A DNA stretch of 64,000 bases from Dactylosporangium siamense (GTDB taxonomy: Bacteria; Actinomycetota; Actinomycetes; Mycobacteriales; Micromonosporaceae): the NCBI RefSeq assembly GCF_016862795.1, contig NZ_BONQ01000044.1, positions 1-64,000 on the forward strand, written 5' to 3'. Position 1 is the stretch's first letter, and the number at the start of each line of letters is the position of its first letter. The translations under genes and the position numbers were made by a program. The notes beneath the pieces were generated by a model, which searched no databases, was not told the DNA's origin, and saw only the letters and a program-made list of their open reading frames with translations. Shown here in pieces: positions 1-10,948 of this stretch.

Positions 1-60
1 CTCGGGCCGGTCATCGAAGGGGCAGTGTTGGGTCATGCGCCCGGAACGAAGTGAGGACGC

Positions 61-735
61 ATGACGGATCCCGGTTTCGTCAGGGTGCGCCGCACCTCGG
101 CGGCGGGGGACGCGGCCCGCAGCATCCAGGAGATGATCGTCGACGGCCGGCTCGCACCGGGGCAGCGGCTGCCGGCCGAGCGGGAGCTGTGCGAGCTGCT
201 CGGCATCAGCCGCCCGACGCTGCGCGAGACGATCCGGTCCCTGGTCAGCCGCAACATCCTGGAGAGCCGGCACGGCTCCGGCACGTTCGTCGCGGCGCTG
301 GACACCGCGACGCTGCTGGAGCCGATGCAGTTCGTGATGGCGCTCAACGAGCGCACGATCGGGGAGCTGTTCGAGGCCCGGCTGCTGCTGGAGCCGGCCC
401 TGGCCGCCTTCGCCGCCCGGCGGGCCACCGGCGCCCAGGCGGCCGCGATGCGGGCCGCGATCGCCGGCGCCGACCAGGTGGAGGCGGACCTGCTGCTGCA
501 CCGGCTCATCGCCGAGGCCGCCGGCAACGCGCTGCTCGCCGCGATGCTCGAGTCGCTGTCCACGCTGGGCCGCTCCAGCCGGTCGATCACCGCGACCAAG
601 CCGGGCGTGCGCCGCCGGACCGCCGCGGACCACGAGGCGATCGTCGCCGCCGTGGAGCGCCACGACGCCGACGGTGCCCGCGCGGCCATGGCCGCCCACC
701 TGGAGCGGATCGCCGGGTTGGCAGGATTGGCTTGA
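61..735 (+). CDS. GntR-family transcriptional regulator, FadR/FCD type
   Basis: A 224-residue regulator with an N-terminal winged helix-turn-helix (about residues 12-75; segment SRPTLRETIRSL is the recognition helix region) and a C-terminal helical FCD-type ligand domain (about 95-220). The FCD domain is short, and its usual metal-binding histidine cluster is not obvious by eye. The ATG at 61 is preceded by GTGAGGAC at a proper distance. The next gene, a fumarylacetoacetase-fold hydrolase, begins only 34 bases after its stop on the same strand, so it is likely the local regulator of that carbon-acid pathway. FadR-like GntR proteins commonly respond to organic acids; the actual ligand here is unknown. 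No other gene is seen in bases 1-60. Confidence 0.85.
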   Translation: MTDPGFVRVRRTSAAGDAARSIQEMIVDGRLAPGQRLPAERELCELLGISRPTLRETIRSLVSRNILESRHGSGTFVAALDTATLLEPMQFVMALNERTIGELFEARLLLEPALAAFAARRATGAQAAAMRAAIAGADQVEADLLLHRLIAEAAGNALLAAMLESLSTLGRSSRSITATKPGVRRRTAADHEAIVAAVERHDADGARAAMAAHLERIAGLAGLA

Positions 736-769
736 CCACTTGGCCACTGAATCCGTACCGTGGCCGCTC

Positions 770-1612
770 ATGAAGCTTGCCCGGCTGGGACCTTTCGGTG
801 CTGAACGACCCGTGGTGCTCGACGCGGACGGAGTGGCGCGTGACCTGTCCGCCCTGACCGCCGACATCGACGGCGTCTTCCTGGCCGGCGGCGGGATCCG
901 CCGGGTCCGCGAGGCCCACGAGGCGGGCACGCTGCCGGTGCTCGCCGACCCCCCGGCCCGGGTCGGCGCACCCGTCGCCCGGCCCGGCAAGGTGGTCTGC
1001 ATCGGCCTCAACTACCGCGCGCACGCCGCCGAGTCCGGCGCCGAGCCGCCCGCCGAGCCGGTCGTGTTCATGAAGGCGTCGGACACGGTGGTCGGCCCGG
1101 ACGACGACGTGCGGATCCCGCGCAACAGCGTCAAGACCGACTACGAGGTGGAGCTGGCGGTCGTCATCGGCCGCCAGGCGCGCTACCTGGACCGCCCCGA
1201 GGACGCCGCGGCCTGCATCGCCGGTTACGCGATCAGCAACGACGTCTCGGAGCGGGAGTTCCAGCTGGAGCGCGGCGGCCAGTGGGACAAGGGCAAGTCG
1301 TGCGAGACGTTCAACCCGCTCGGCCCGTGGCTGGTGCCGGCATCCGACGTCGCGGTGCCGGCCCTGCGCCTGCGCTCCTGGGTCAACGGCGAGGCCCGTC
1401 AGGACGAGGTCGCCGGCGACATGATCTTCGACGTGCCGCACCTGATCTGGTACCTGAGCCAGTTCATGGTGCTGCACCCGGGCGACGTCGTGAACACCGG
1501 CACACCCGCCGGGGTGGCGATGGGCCTCCCCGGCCAGCCCTACCTGCGCGCCGGCGACGTGGTGGAGCTGTCCATCGACGGGTTGGGCCGGCAGCGCCAG
1601 CGCTTCGTCTAG
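770..1612 (+). CDS. Fumarylacetoacetate hydrolase (FAH) family protein
   Basis: A 280-residue cytoplasmic enzyme of the FAH superfamily, whose members cleave or decarboxylate acylpyruvates and related oxo-diacids using a divalent metal. The family signatures are in order: IGLNYRAHAAESG (about residue 77), VVFMKASDTVVGP, DYEVELAVVIG with the metal-ligand acidic residues, YAISNDVSEREFQ, and NTGTPAGVAMG near the C terminus. I start it at the ATG at 770; an in-frame upstream extension to 674 would overlap the GntR gene and has no family similarity. It is probably co-transcribed with the GntR gene and could act on 2-keto-3-deoxy sugar acids or aromatic ring-cleavage products. The substrate is not decidable here. 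Its 3' end overlaps the convergent methyltransferase by 4 bases. Confidence 0.85.
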   Translation: MKLARLGPFGAERPVVLDADGVARDLSALTADIDGVFLAGGGIRRVREAHEAGTLPVLADPPARVGAPVARPGKVVCIGLNYRAHAAESGAEPPAEPVVFMKASDTVVGPDDDVRIPRNSVKTDYEVELAVVIGRQARYLDRPEDAAACIAGYAISNDVSEREFQLERGGQWDKGKSCETFNPLGPWLVPASDVAVPALRLRSWVNGEARQDEVAGDMIFDVPHLIWYLSQFMVLHPGDVVNTGTPAGVAMGLPGQPYLRAGDVVELSIDGLGRQRQRFV

Positions 1613-2433
1613 GCATTTTCGGCCGGTGTACGGGCAACGAAGAGCAGGTACTCCCAGTCCATCGCGCCGTCACCCAGGTCGTGCGAGCGGGCCAGCTCCA
1701 GCAGGGCCGCGTCGAGCGCGCTGACGGCTGCGGGGTCGGCCGCGTTCGCGCGGTACACCGCGATGGTCGGACCGTAGTTGCGCTTGAAGAAGTCCAGGAA
1801 CGCCGCCGCGGTCGGGAACACGTCGACCCGGAGCATCCGCCGCTGCGCCACGACGTCGGTGACCGCGTCGCCGAACAGGGCCCGGACGTGCTCCTCGCTG
1901 CCCCACAGCGGCGGCGGCTGCGCGCCGGGCGGGGGCGGCGGGGCGTAGGGCTTCATCGTCGCGAACATCTGCCCGATGAACCCCTGCGGGGTCCAGTTCA
2001 CCAGGCCGATCGTGCCGCCGGGCCGGCACACCCGGACCAGCTCGTCCGCGCACACCTGGTGGTGCGGGGCGAACATCACCCCGACGCACGACATCACGGT
2101 GTCGAACTCGCCGGCCCCGAACGGCAGCGCCTCCGCGTCGGCGACCTGCCACCGCAGGCCGTCGTTGAGGTTCCGGCCGACCTCCAGCAGCTCCGGGGTC
2201 AGGTCGGTGGCCACCACGTCCGCGCCGGCGAGGGCGGCCGGGATCGCCGCGTTGCCGGAGCCGGCGGCGACGTCCAGGACCCGGGTCCCGGGGCCGGCGC
2301 CGACCGCCTCGACGAGGACGGGCCCGAGCGACGGGATCACGTCGGCGGCGACGGCCGCGTAGTCCCCCAGCGCCCACATGGCCCGGTGCTTGCTCTTCAA
2401 CGCCTGGTCGGCGCTCATTTCAGCTGTCTGCAT
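1609..2433 (-). CDS. Class I SAM-dependent methyltransferase
   Basis: A 274-residue Rossmann-fold methyltransferase. Motif I is VLDVAAGSGNAAIPAAL (about residues 52-68), followed by the acidic turn VVATDLTPELL, then ADAEALPFGAGEFDTV and the post-motif VRVCRPGGTIGLVNW. The N terminus carries KSKHRAMWALGDYAAVA, typical of UbiE/Methyltransf_11-type small-molecule enzymes. It is transcribed divergently from the HxlR regulator at 2517. The 83-bp gap holds a perfect palindrome (2467-2489), so the HxlR protein may control both genes. The methyl acceptor is unknown. The start at 2433 is preceded by an AAGG. Confidence 0.85.
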   Translation of the reverse strand: MQTAEMSADQALKSKHRAMWALGDYAAVAADVIPSLGPVLVEAVGAGPGTRVLDVAAGSGNAAIPAALAGADVVATDLTPELLEVGRNLNDGLRWQVADAEALPFGAGEFDTVMSCVGVMFAPHHQVCADELVRVCRPGGTIGLVNWTPQGFIGQMFATMKPYAPPPPPGAQPPPLWGSEEHVRALFGDAVTDVVAQRRMLRVDVFPTAAAFLDFFKRNYGPTIAVYRANAADPAAVSALDAALLELARSHDLGDGAMDWEYLLFVARTPAENA

Positions 2434-2466
2434 GCCTTCGACGGTACGAACGATCTTCAGGGCGGA

Positions 2467-2489
2467 ACTAGTACAGGATCTGTACTAGT
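2467..2489. promoter_or_regulatory. Perfect palindromic operator between methyltransferase and HxlR genes
   Basis: The sequence shows ACTAGTACAG, a 3-base spacer GAT, then the exact reverse complement CTGTACTAGT. It sits 28 bp upstream of the HxlR start and 34 bp upstream of the divergent methyltransferase start. A -10-like ATCTAC lies at about 2502-2507, which would put the palindrome over the -35 of the HxlR gene. HxlR proteins bind such dyads, so autoregulation plus control of the methyltransferase is the natural reading. Confidence 0.75.
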
Positions 2490-2516
2490 CGGCGAGACGA
2501 CATCTACCGTGCGGGC

Positions 2517-3269
2517 ATGGGTGCGTCCTACTACCAGTTCTGCCCGGTCGCCAAGACCATGGAGCTGCTCGACGAGCGCTGGACCATGCTCGTGGTCCGC
2601 GAGCTCGTCGGCGGCGACCGGCACTTCAACGACCTGCGCCGTGGCCTGCCGCGGATGTCCCCCACGCTGCTGTCGAAGCGGCTGCAGCACCTCGTCGCGG
2701 CCGGCGTCGCCGAGCGGCACAAGGCCGGCCCGGAGGTCCGCTACCGGCTCTCCCCCGCCGGCCGGGAGCTCGCCCCGATCGTGAGCGCGCTCGGCGAGTG
2801 GGGCATCCGCTGGATCGGCCACCTCGGCGAGCAGGACCTCGACCCGAAGATCCTGCTGTGGGACATGCACCACCGGGTCGACCACGACGCGGTCCCGGCC
2901 GGCCGGACCGTGATCCAGTTCCAGTTCCCGGCCGTGGCGCCGTCCCAGCGCAACTGGTGGCTGGTCCTCACCCCGACCGAGGCCGACGTGTGCGACGCCG
3001 ACCCGGGCTTCGACGTCGCCGTGCGGGTGACCGCCGACCTGCGCAGCATGGTCGAGGTCTGGCTCGGCGACCTGGAATGGACCGACGCCCTGCGCAGCGG
3101 CGCCGTCGACATCCAGGGCCCGGAGGACCTCCGCCGCGGCGTCCCCGCCTGGTTCAAGCTCATCTCCTTCGCCGGCGTCGCCCGCCCCGCCCGGGCCGAA
3201 CGCACCATCGGCGGCGAGCCGTCAACCTCAGCTCAGGAGGCTGCCGGGACCTCGGTCAGCGCGGTGTAG
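2517..3269 (+). CDS. HxlR-family transcriptional regulator with C-terminal SCP2-like domain
   Basis: A 250-residue protein. Residues 1-100 are a classic HxlR winged helix: CPVAKTMELLDERWTMLVVR, then FNDLRRGLPRMSPTLLSKRL and the wing RYRLSPAGREL. Residues about 115-225 form an extra C-terminal domain resembling the SCP2-like extension found in many actinobacterial HxlR proteins, which may bind a lipophilic ligand. The cysteine near residue 9 is at the position used for thiol or quinone sensing in some relatives; that role is not shown here. The start ATG at 2517 follows the palindromic operator closely. The 3' end overlaps the convergent DUF4406 gene by 37 bases. Confidence 0.9.
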   Translation: MGASYYQFCPVAKTMELLDERWTMLVVRELVGGDRHFNDLRRGLPRMSPTLLSKRLQHLVAAGVAERHKAGPEVRYRLSPAGRELAPIVSALGEWGIRWIGHLGEQDLDPKILLWDMHHRVDHDAVPAGRTVIQFQFPAVAPSQRNWWLVLTPTEADVCDADPGFDVAVRVTADLRSMVEVWLGDLEWTDALRSGAVDIQGPEDLRRGVPAWFKLISFAGVARPARAERTIGGEPSTSAQEAAGTSVSAV

Positions 3270-3589
3270 ACGCGCTTGCCCTCCGAGCGGGCCTGGGCGA
3301 CCATCTCGTCGGCGCCGGCCGAGGGGCCGCCGATGCGCAGCACCGCGTCGCAGTGGGTGAGCAGGCGGGCGGAGATCGGGTGGAAGATCTCGTCGAACAC
3401 GGGATCGCCGACGGTGGCCGAGCCGGCCCGTTCGATCAGGGGCAGGGCGAGGGCCTCACCGGTGACCGGGAGGTGCCCGGCGCGGAAGAGGTGGACGGCG
3501 GCGTCGTTCATCGCGTCGACGTTGGCGCGCAGCTTGGCCGGGTCGTCGCCGGTGCCCGAGCGGTACGGCCCGGCTACCAGGATCATCAT
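3233..3589 (-). CDS. DUF4406 / nucleoside 2-deoxyribosyltransferase-like protein
   Basis: A small 118-residue protein beginning MMILVAGPYRSGTGDD, matching the N-terminal strand and glycine turn of the nucleoside 2-deoxyribosyltransferase-like fold (DUF4406). RANVDAMNDAAVHLFRAGHLP and the later HCDAVLRIGGPSAGADEM are the two other typical blocks. The family fold binds nucleotide-like or ribosyl compounds, but its in vivo role is not established. Its ATG overlaps the stop of the upstream DeoR regulator as ATGA, so the two are translationally coupled and probably form one two-gene operon. Confidence 0.75.
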   Translation of the reverse strand: MMILVAGPYRSGTGDDPAKLRANVDAMNDAAVHLFRAGHLPVTGEALALPLIERAGSATVGDPVFDEIFHPISARLLTHCDAVLRIGGPSAGADEMVAQARSEGKRVYTALTEVPAAS

Positions 3590-4401
3590 GACGGGAGCTC
3601 CTCAGGGGTTTCGGTGGTGATGACGTCGACGCCCGCCGCCCGCAGTGCCGCCAGGGTTTCGGTGGCGGCCGCGCCGGAGGGCGCGCCGGAGGTGACGAAC
3701 GTGTCGGCGGCGTCGAGGGGGCCGACCCGGGCGAACGCCTGGACGCCGAGCTTCGTGGCGTCGGCGACGACGACGGTCCGCCCGGCCCGGCGCAGCGCGG
3801 CCCGCTTGACGGCGGCGTCGTCGAGGTCGAACTCGGACCAGCCGAGCTCGTGGTGCACCGCCCCGATCGACATGACGAACGTGTCGAAGCGGAGCTGATC
3901 CAGGGCGCTCAGCGTCAGGGGGCCGACGAGGCTGCGCTCACCGGCGCGGGACTCGCCGCCGAGGATGAGCAGCCGGATGCCGGGCTGATCGGCGAGCCGC
4001 ACCGCCGCCTGCAGGCTCAGCACCGCGACGGTCAACGGCCCGGCACCACCGGCACCGGCGCCGAAGCGGGCAGCCAGGGCGGCGGCGACCGCGGCGGTGG
4101 TGGTGCCCGCGTCGAGCAGGACCGTGCCGCCCGGCGTGATCAGCTCCGCCGCCGCGCGGGCGAGGCGGGCCTTCGTGGCGGCCTGCCACTGCTCGCGGAC
4201 GGCGAACCCGGCCTCGTCGCTCGGCACGTCCAGGGCGACCGCGCCGCCGCGGACCCGCCGCACGAGGCCCTGCTCCTGCAACTGGTCCAGATCGCGGCGG
4301 ACGGTCATCTCCGAGACGCCGAGGCGCCCGGCGAGGTCGGCCAGGGTCAGCCGGCCGCTGCCGCGGACCAGGCGCAGGGTGAGGTCGAGTCGATCGTGCA
4401 C
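3586..4401 (-). CDS. DeoR/GlpR-family transcriptional regulator
   Basis: A 271-residue regulator with an N-terminal DeoR helix-turn-helix (RLTLADLAGRLGVSEMTVRR, about residues 17-36, then DLDQLQEQGLVRRVRGGA) and a C-terminal DeoRC sugar-phosphate sensor domain, seen in VLLDAGTTTAAVAAAL and the later VMSIGAVHHELGWSE. Family members respond to phosphorylated sugars or nucleosides. It starts with GTG at 4401. A -10-like TTAGATTCGA ends only about 4 bases upstream, so the message is probably leaderless. It is followed by and overlaps a DUF4406 protein, which hints at control of a nucleoside or sugar-phosphate function. Confidence 0.88.
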   Translation of the reverse strand: MHDRLDLTLRLVRGSGRLTLADLAGRLGVSEMTVRRDLDQLQEQGLVRRVRGGAVALDVPSDEAGFAVREQWQAATKARLARAAAELITPGGTVLLDAGTTTAAVAAALAARFGAGAGGAGPLTVAVLSLQAAVRLADQPGIRLLILGGESRAGERSLVGPLTLSALDQLRFDTFVMSIGAVHHELGWSEFDLDDAAVKRAALRRAGRTVVVADATKLGVQAFARVGPLDAADTFVTSGAPSGAAATETLAALRAAGVDVITTETPEELPS

Positions 4402-4423
4402 GGATCGAATCTAACAGCGATCT

Positions 4424-4451
4424 GTGAAGTTTGAAAGATCCGTGTGAAGTT
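4424..4451. promoter_or_regulatory. Direct repeat GTGAAGTT upstream of the deoR-type gene
   Basis: Two exact copies of GTGAAGTT lie at 4424-4431 and 4444-4451, 20 bp apart start to start, which is about two helical turns on one DNA face. They fall upstream of the -10-like box of the DeoR-type gene in an unusually AT-rich stretch. DeoR proteins often bind spaced direct repeats, so this is a plausible autoregulatory operator. Confidence 0.5.
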
Positions 4452-5479
4452 CACGCCACCGGGGTCGCCTGGCGGGAGACGGGCTCCGGCACGGGGGTCG
4501 CGCGGCGGCGCAGGGTCGCGTAGGTCAGCAGACCGAGCGGGATGATGATCCAGCAGGACAGCAGCCGGTAGACGAGCATCGCGGCGGCCGCCGCGTCGTG
4601 CCCCGCGCCGGCCGAGACCAGGCCGGCGAGCAGGGCGACCTCCACCACGCCGATGCCGCCCGGGCTGATCGGCACCTGCCGGACCAGCTGCACCGTCAGG
4701 TACACCGTGGCCAGCCCGATCAGGCTCACGTCGATGCCGAACGCCGCCGCGGTCGCGGCCAGGCAGGCGAAGTCCAGGCCCCAGTTGACCGTGGCGTGCG
4801 TCAGCGACAGCACCCACGAGCGGGGCGGCAGGCGGCGCAGGTCGGCCACGATCCGCGCGACCGACGCCCGGCCGCGGGCGAGCAGCCCGAGCCGCGGGCC
4901 GGGCGCCTCGTCGTCCTCCGCGTGGTCCTGCACGGCGGGTGCGGGGCGCCGGGACAGCAGGAAGTCGAGCCCGAACACCACGCTGGCGGTCACCAGCAAC
5001 CCGAGCACCAGCACCAGGGTGTCGGTGTTGCCGGTCGCGCCGCCGCGGGGGATCAGCACCACGGCGCCGTACATGAGGATCAGCGCGACACCGGACAGCA
5101 CCGAGGACAGCACGGCCACGGCGCCGGCGGTGCGGCGGCTCGCGCCGGCGGTGCGGAACTGGCGGAAGGCGAACCCGGCCGACATCGCCGAGCCGGCTGG
5201 GAGGCTGAAGGAGATCGCGGAGCGGGTGAACGTCACCGCGACCGCCCGGGGCACCGACATGCGCACCCCGAAGCCCGCCAGGAGGCGGCGCTGCTGCAGC
5301 GCGAAGTGCCGCAGGGACGTCATCTCGGCCGCGGCGGCGAGGACCAGCCACCACGCGCCGGCCGAGGCGATGGTGGCGCCGATCTGGACCGGGTCCGGCA
5401 GCTTGTCCTTGAGCGTGAACACGGCCACGCCCAGCACGACGAGCAATGCGGCGATCCGCAGCGCCCGCTTCGTGCTCAT
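4451..5479 (-). CDS. UPF0104 / LPG-synthase-TM family integral membrane protein (YbhN-like)
   Basis: A 342-residue polytopic membrane protein with about eight hydrophobic segments. It shows the family hallmark ISPGGIGVVEVALLAGL (about residues 265-281), the flippase-like PGGxGxxE motif shared with the membrane half of MprF. Relatives are lysylphosphatidylglycerol synthetase transmembrane-region proteins of unclear role, often suspected of lipid or glycolipid flipping. I choose the ATG at 5479 (MSTKRALRI) because the upstream extension to 5608 is not family-like and would cross the promoter region shared with the divergent PPK2 gene. It ends just before the DeoR promoter. There is no enzymatic domain. 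Confidence 0.8.
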   Translation of the reverse strand: MSTKRALRIAALLVVLGVAVFTLKDKLPDPVQIGATIASAGAWWLVLAAAAEMTSLRHFALQQRRLLAGFGVRMSVPRAVAVTFTRSAISFSLPAGSAMSAGFAFRQFRTAGASRRTAGAVAVLSSVLSGVALILMYGAVVLIPRGGATGNTDTLVLVLGLLVTASVVFGLDFLLSRRPAPAVQDHAEDDEAPGPRLGLLARGRASVARIVADLRRLPPRSWVLSLTHATVNWGLDFACLAATAAAFGIDVSLIGLATVYLTVQLVRQVPISPGGIGVVEVALLAGLVSAGAGHDAAAAAMLVYRLLSCWIIIPLGLLTYATLRRRATPVPEPVSRQATPVA

Positions 5480-5520
5480 ACCAAGTACTGTCGCACCTCC
5501 GCCGGACGATGTACCCCATG

Positions 5521-5540
5521 AACTCATCAGTAAGTGAGTT
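5521..5540. promoter_or_regulatory. Short inverted repeat between UPF0104 and ppk2 genes
   Basis: AACTCA and TGAGTT flank an 8-base spacer in the 106-bp divergent intergenic region. This part is noticeably more AT-rich than its surroundings. It could be a regulator site for either gene; there is nothing in the sequence to name the regulator. Confidence 0.35.
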
Positions 5541-5585
5541 GTGCTCATCACGCGGGCGCCATCACGGCGTGGCAGGCTGATGGCC

Positions 5586-6347
5586 ATGAAGCGGCTGTCG
5601 AAGGTCAACCTGGACGACCCACTGCCGAAGGACGAGGCCCTGCGACGGCTCGAAGCGGCCCAGGAGCGGCTGCTGCGGCTCCGGCTGACCCTGGGCGGTC
5701 AGATCGGCGGCGAGGCGGCGAAACTCGGCCCGCCGCTGTGCGTGGTGTTCGAGGGCTGGGACGCCTCCGGCAAGGGTGGCTCGATCAAGCGCCTCGTCGA
5801 CCACCTCGACCCGCGGCACGTGCGCGTGTCGCAGTTCGCCGCGCCGACATTCGACGAGAAGCGGCACCACTTCCTGTGGCGGTTCTGGCCGGTGCTGCCC
5901 GGCTGGGGCGGCATGGCGGTGCTGGACCGGTCCTGGTACGGCCGGGTGCTGGTCGAACGCGTCGAGGGCTTCGCCACCGAGGAGCAGTGGTCGCGGGCCT
6001 ACGACGAGATCACCGAGTTCGAGCGGACCCTGGCCGCCGAGGGCATGGTGATCGTGAAGTTCTGGATGCACATCTCCAGCAAGGAGCAGCTGCGCCGGTT
6101 CCGCAGCCGGCAGGACGACCCGCTGCGCTCGTGGAAGCTCACAGACGAGGACTGGCGCAACCGCGAGAAGCGGCCGGCGTACAAGCGGGCGGTGGAGGAC
6201 ATGCTGGCCCGCACCGACCACCCGGCCGGGCCGTGGCACGTCATCCCCGGCGACGACAAGCCCACGGCCCGGGCGCTGGTGGTGGAGGCGGTGTGCGCGG
6301 CGGTGGAGGAGGCCCTGCTCCGCCACGACCTGCGGCTACCCGGCTGA
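5586..6347 (+). CDS. ppk2: Polyphosphate kinase 2 family protein
   Basis: A 253-residue P-loop kinase of the PPK2 family, which moves phosphate between polyphosphate and nucleoside mono- or diphosphates. Walker A is FEGWDASGKGGSIKRLVDHL (about residues 57-76). The downstream signature is VLDRSWYGRVLVERVEGF, and the lid-region block WKLTDEDWRNREKRPAY is typical. The length fits a single-domain PPK2. Whether it prefers NMP or NDP is not decidable by eye. The ATG at 5586 follows GGCAGG at 9 bases; an ATG at 5580 is the alternative. It ends 12 bases inside the convergent SDR gene. Confidence 0.9.
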   Translation: MKRLSKVNLDDPLPKDEALRRLEAAQERLLRLRLTLGGQIGGEAAKLGPPLCVVFEGWDASGKGGSIKRLVDHLDPRHVRVSQFAAPTFDEKRHHFLWRFWPVLPGWGGMAVLDRSWYGRVLVERVEGFATEEQWSRAYDEITEFERTLAAEGMVIVKFWMHISSKEQLRRFRSRQDDPLRSWKLTDEDWRNREKRPAYKRAVEDMLARTDHPAGPWHVIPGDDKPTARALVVEAVCAAVEEALLRHDLRLPG

Positions 6348-7043
6348 GGCGCCGCCGTCGACGAACATGACCTCGCCGGTCATGAAGCTGGACGCGTCGG
6401 AGCCGAGGAAGAGCACCGCCTTCGCGATCTCCTCGGGCGTGCCGGCCCGCCCCAGCGGCACGCTCGCCCGCAGGTCGGTCTCCGGGCGGCTCGACTCGTA
6501 CCGCTGCAGCATCGGCGTCTCGATCGGGCCGGGCGCGATCGCGTTCACCCGCACGCCGTGGCCGGCCGCCTCCAGCGCCGCCGACCGGGTCAGGCCGTCG
6601 ACGGCGTGCTTGCTGGCCACGTAGATCGACGTGCCGGCCGCGCCCTGGTGGCCGAGGACCGAGGACACGTTGACGATGCTGCCGTGCCCCTGCTCGAACA
6701 TGACCCGCAGCTCGTGCTTCATGCTCAGCAGGGTGCCCAGCACGTTGGTGTCGAAGATCTGGGCGTAGGAGTCGGCGGACTGCTCCACGACGGCGCCGGG
6801 GCCGCCCTCCGTGCCGGCGTTGTTGACCGCGACGTCCAGCGAGCCGAACCGCGTCACGGTGTCGTCGACGAGCTGCCGGATGTCGTCCTCCTGGCGGACG
6901 TCGGCGTGCATGAAGACGGCGCCGGCCGGGAGCTCGGCGTCGTGGCGGCCGGCGACCACCACGTCCGCGCCCTGGCCGGCGAACGCCGACGCGGTGGCCC
7001 GTCCGATGCCGGTGAGACCACCGGTGATCAGCACAGTTGTCAT
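6336..7043 (-). CDS. Short-chain dehydrogenase/reductase (SDR)
   Basis: A 235-residue classical SDR. Cofactor motif TGGLTGIGRATASAF is at residues 8-22; VVAGRH after strand 2 suggests NADP(H) preference. The NNAGT motif, the catalytic serine in NVSSVLGHQG and the YVASK dyad are all present. The C terminus has FLGSDASSFMTGEVMFVDGG. The substrate is unknown. It starts at the ATG at 7043; a much longer open frame upstream is only GC-driven and runs through the hemerythrin gene. It follows the hemerythrin gene by 46 bases on the same strand and could share its transcript. Confidence 0.9.
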   Translation of the reverse strand: MTTVLITGGLTGIGRATASAFAGQGADVVVAGRHDAELPAGAVFMHADVRQEDDIRQLVDDTVTRFGSLDVAVNNAGTEGGPGAVVEQSADSYAQIFDTNVLGTLLSMKHELRVMFEQGHGSIVNVSSVLGHQGAAGTSIYVASKHAVDGLTRSAALEAAGHGVRVNAIAPGPIETPMLQRYESSRPETDLRASVPLGRAGTPEEIAKAVLFLGSDASSFMTGEVMFVDGGASAG

Positions 7044-7089
7044 GCGCCGGTAGATCCCCCGGAACCGACCCGGTATGCCTGAGGGGCCC

Positions 7090-7596
7090 TCAGCTGTTCT
7101 CCTGGATGTACCGCTTCGGGTCCTTGTCGTGGAACGTGAGGCCCTTGCCGCTGGGGTGCTCGCCGTAGAACGTGAGCCACTGCGCGCCGAGGTCGATCCG
7201 CAGCCGCATGCCGGCGTGCTTGCGGAAGTCGGGCAGCACCTCGTCCTCCTCCTCGGCGAGGTGCTCGCTGTTCTCGGTGCGCGCCTCCCACACCGCCTTC
7301 CACCAGCCGTCGGAGCCGACCTTCTGCCGGGACGCGGCCTCGATCGCGTCGCGGATCTTGTTGTGGTCGCGGATCGCGTCGTCCGTCTCCTCCTCGGCCG
7401 ACCCGGTGTCGTCGGAACGCTTGAGCAGGTGCGGGTACAGGATCCGCTCCTCGGCCTCGGCGTGGATCTCCAGGTGCAGGGCCAGGGCCTCCCACACGGC
7501 GGTGAGCTGCTCCTCGCCGTCGGCGTCGTCGAGGCGGGCGAACCCCCGGCGGAACGCGGCGTGATCGTCCAGGATGAGCGCGGTGATGTCCTCCAT
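7090..7596 (-). CDS. Hemerythrin HHE cation-binding domain protein
   Basis: A 168-residue protein with the HHE pattern for a di-iron four-helix bundle: DDHAAFRRGF near the N terminus, HLEIHAEAEERILYPHLL (about residues 42-59), RDHNKIRD and EHLAEEEDEVLPDF. Actinobacterial proteins of this type bind iron and are linked to oxygen, nitric oxide or peroxide handling; no enzyme activity is implied. The ATG at 7596 gives the family length, and the more upstream reading is arginine/proline-rich noise. It is divergent from lysX across 65 bp. Confidence 0.88.
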   Translation of the reverse strand: MEDITALILDDHAAFRRGFARLDDADGEEQLTAVWEALALHLEIHAEAEERILYPHLLKRSDDTGSAEEETDDAIRDHNKIRDAIEAASRQKVGSDGWWKAVWEARTENSEHLAEEEDEVLPDFRKHAGMRLRIDLGAQWLTFYGEHPSGKGLTFHDKDPKRYIQENS

Positions 7597-7661
7597 GCCC
7601 GCATCATCACCCGCCGCGGAGGTTCCGAAACACGCCGCCGCGCCGGGTCGGCGCGGGGGCC

Positions 7662-10922
<3,261 letters not shown>

Positions 10923-10948
10923 GTCCGCCATGTTTAAGTCGCGCGGAG

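Noticed and set aside
674-769. Upstream extension of the FAH-family gene to 674
   Set aside because: It would overlap the GntR gene and adds residues absent from the family; the ATG at 770 gives the usual start.
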